Shown here piece after piece: positions 62,530 to 64,000 of a stretch of DNA of 64,000 nucleotides (position 1 is the stretch's first letter; every line of letters begins with the position of its first letter). Made by a program: the position numbers and the translations under genes. Location of the stretch: positions 11,767,837 to 11,831,836 of the forward strand of contig NC_087080.1 of assembly GCF_026151205.1 (NCBI RefSeq), in the 5' to 3' direction. Under the pieces are notes generated by a model. That model saw nothing but the letters and a program-made list of their open reading frames with translations. It had not been told where the DNA came from and searched no databases. This DNA comes from Bolinopsis microptera. Taxonomy: Eukaryota > Ctenophora > Tentaculata > Lobata > Bolinopsidae.

Positions 62530-62665
62530 TGTCCGCCTATGTCCGCCTATGTCCGCCTATGTCCGTCTATGTCCGCCTATGTCCGCCTATGTCCGTCTAT
62601 GTCCGCCTATGTCCGCCTTTGTCCGTCTATGTCCGCCTATGTCCGCCTATGCCCGCCTATGTCCT
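62530..62665 (+). repeat. 10-bp tandem repeat GTCCGCCTAT
   Basis: About 13 copies with GTCCGTCTAT variants, in the right arm of the 2.57-kb element. The apparent Met-Ser-Ala-Tyr-Val frame is a repeat artefact. Confidence 0.93.
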
Positions 62666-62741
62666 GTCCTTTTTGGATTCTATGAGACAAGCGGACATAG
62701 ACGGACGTGACACCCCCCCCCCCCCCCCCCCCCCATTAATG

Positions 62742-63216
62742 AGTGCAGGTATTGATACGGACCTTTTAACTGGAGCAGGAGAATGTTTTACCAGAACTGT
62801 ACCTCGTGTCTGACCTGAAGCTTAAGTACAATGACTATGTGACGTCTAATTTATCTGAGAACGCTACAAACTCCAGCAATGTTTAATCTGATCACATCAG
62901 TTTTCAGAAAGACAATGTCGGTAAGACGAGTTTGTTTCGACAGCAGGATCGTATCTAATCTTGCCGCAACAATAGATGCGGATAGAGATGATAACACTTT
63001 AACAAAGGCAGCACTCTTAAAGGAGATTAGAAAAGAAATCTTTCAATGTAGAAACGAATTCTATCAGAAGATTTATCTTCAAAAACATATTCGATTTACT
63101 GATCAAGAAAACAACAATTTCAAGAAAACAACAATTTTATTTAGTATCAATTAAAGCACACAAAAATATATTTCATATATATATAACTAGCACGAACTTT
63201 AGATCAGATATCTTAG
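62742..63216 (+). pseudogene. Possible continuation of the interrupted coding remnant
   Basis: A frame with AGIDTDLLTGAGECFTRTVP follows the target duplication directly. A shifted frame continues DLKLKYNDYVTSNL. I cannot identify the protein, and the 91-codon frame at 62879 may or may not belong to it. Confidence 0.3.
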
Positions 63217-63400
63217 GGGACTTGGAGTAGCAAGAGATTGACTAGAAGGTATATAACTTTTACAAAGATACGTCGAGAAGAATCCAGGGTGATACAGGAT
63301 CGGAGAGTGCAGACCAAAAGTTTACGCACCCACCTTTGCCTCCTGAGTTCTTGGTTGGATAGAAATTTATGCAAACTTGGTCGTTTATACTCCAAGTCCC
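63217..63400. mobile_element. Possible small MITE
   Basis: GGGGACTTGGAGTA at the left and TACTCCAAGTCCC at the right are inverted. The interior has AAAAGTTTACGCACC. No target duplication identified. Confidence 0.5.
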
Positions 63401-64000
63401 TTTCTTAAAAGAAGTAGTATTAACTATGTCTAGAGTTAGCTTCGTTCAATAATAACAATATCAATATAATCAATATCAATATCAGATAAACCTACCGAAT
63501 AAATTATTAAATATCAATTAATTCATTCCGATAAAAATTTTTATAAATTTAGATGTTTAACTTATCTAAAAACATTACAACAAATGGTTAAAAGCGCCCA
63601 AAATCGATTTGAAAGATTTTCTGTCTATAGTACAATCATGATTTTCTGTCTATAGTACAATCATGATAGTAATCAATCATGATAGATCGGACTGTAGAAA
63701 TATAGTGTTTATGTGGATTAATCTGTTAAAGCAGGGCTATTGTATCATTTTAACATTAACTTTGCATAGTGATGATACGTTTATTGTGTCTCTTGTGATT
63801 ATCTATTTCTACAGTGTTACGGTACCACGAGGTTTCTGGCGCAGTGACGCGCTTTCGAGCAAATATCGTGCTAGATACGTCACGCGCCGCAACCGAATCA
63901 GATTTAAGTGCACTTTTTCCATTGTAAACACTATATACGACGCGCAACACGTTCTACGAGGTCGAAATTTTCGAGGTCTCTAACACCGGAATGGAGCAAT
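63401..64000. other. AT-rich end of window
   Basis: A 25-bp direct repeat (GATTTTCTGTCTATAGTACA plus AATCAT) is present twice at about 63617-63666. The 106-codon plus frame at 63663 has no recognisable domain, so I do not call it a gene. Confidence 0.45.

Larger units (their letters stand above)
60165..62734. mobile_element. 2.57-kb TIR element with 7-bp target duplication
   Basis: ATTAATG flanks both sides (60158-60164 and 62735-62741). The ends are G-run/C-run plus GTCCGTCTATGTCCGC in inverted orientation, each with AGGACAGGACATAG and TTTTTGGATTCTATGAGACA subterminally. The interior has GGCGGACA repeats, a 1.2-kb purine-rich satellite, a TTAA foldback and a 10-bp array. No transposase found. 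Confidence 0.8.

Noticed and set aside
63663-63983. 106-codon plus-strand frame near the window end
   Set aside because: No domain, no coding signature and no splice support.

Overview
The window is nuclear DNA of an invertebrate animal, AT-rich and very repeat-rich. The evidence is short GT-AG introns, interstitial TTAGGG-type repeats, a Penelope-like element, non-LTR retrotransposons, Helitron-, hAT- and piggyBac-like DNA elements, and an animal-type sorbitol dehydrogenase. I cannot name the phylum. No bacterial, organellar or viral gene order is visible.

The most notable content is three diverged, same-strand (minus) copies of a multi-exon gene for a secreted protein I do not recognise: copy A (about 3.4-6.45 kb, 3' end not found), copy B (13.04-17.03 kb, 461 aa) and copy C (26.48-33.17 kb, 473 aa). 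I built the exon chains by hand from splice sites and from similarity between copies. All begin with a signal peptide whose Gly11 codon is split by a phase-1 intron, and all later introns are phase 0. Most exons encode one predicted helical segment. B and C end in basic tails. Function is unknown; a helical cytokine-like fold is only a hypothesis.

The only other intact host gene is an intronless-CDS sorbitol dehydrogenase (56.9-57.9 kb, minus) with catalytic and structural zinc ligands and an NAD-binding motif. A possible 5' UTR intron ends just before its ATG.

The rest is mobile or tandem DNA. 0.4-2.4 kb: a tRNA-derived SINE, a Penelope-like C-terminal fossil and two back-to-back long palindromes. 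8-11.4 kb: an RNase H-bearing LINE remnant ending in a long (GA)n tract. 18.5-25 kb: FLYWCH fragment, (GA)n, a 1.9-kb 13-bp minisatellite and a dispersed repeat interrupted by a Helitron. 34-39.6 kb: an inverted repeat pair enclosing a 5'-truncated LINE with an open reading frame and a 13-bp target duplication. 41.7-42.8 kb: homogeneous tandem repeats. 45.5-46.5 kb: telomere-like arrays between inverted minisatellites. 46.6-48.7 kb: inverted copy of the 22-24.8 kb repeat, lacking the Helitron. 49.8-52.6 kb: second copy of the GA-tailed LINE with a 13-bp target duplication and nested insertions. 53.4-56 kb: a TIR element with many internal terminal-motif copies and a hAT MITE with an 8-bp duplication. 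58-63.4 kb: tandem repeats and a zinc-finger-like coding remnant split by a 2.57-kb TIR element that carries a purine-rich satellite and a TTAA foldback.
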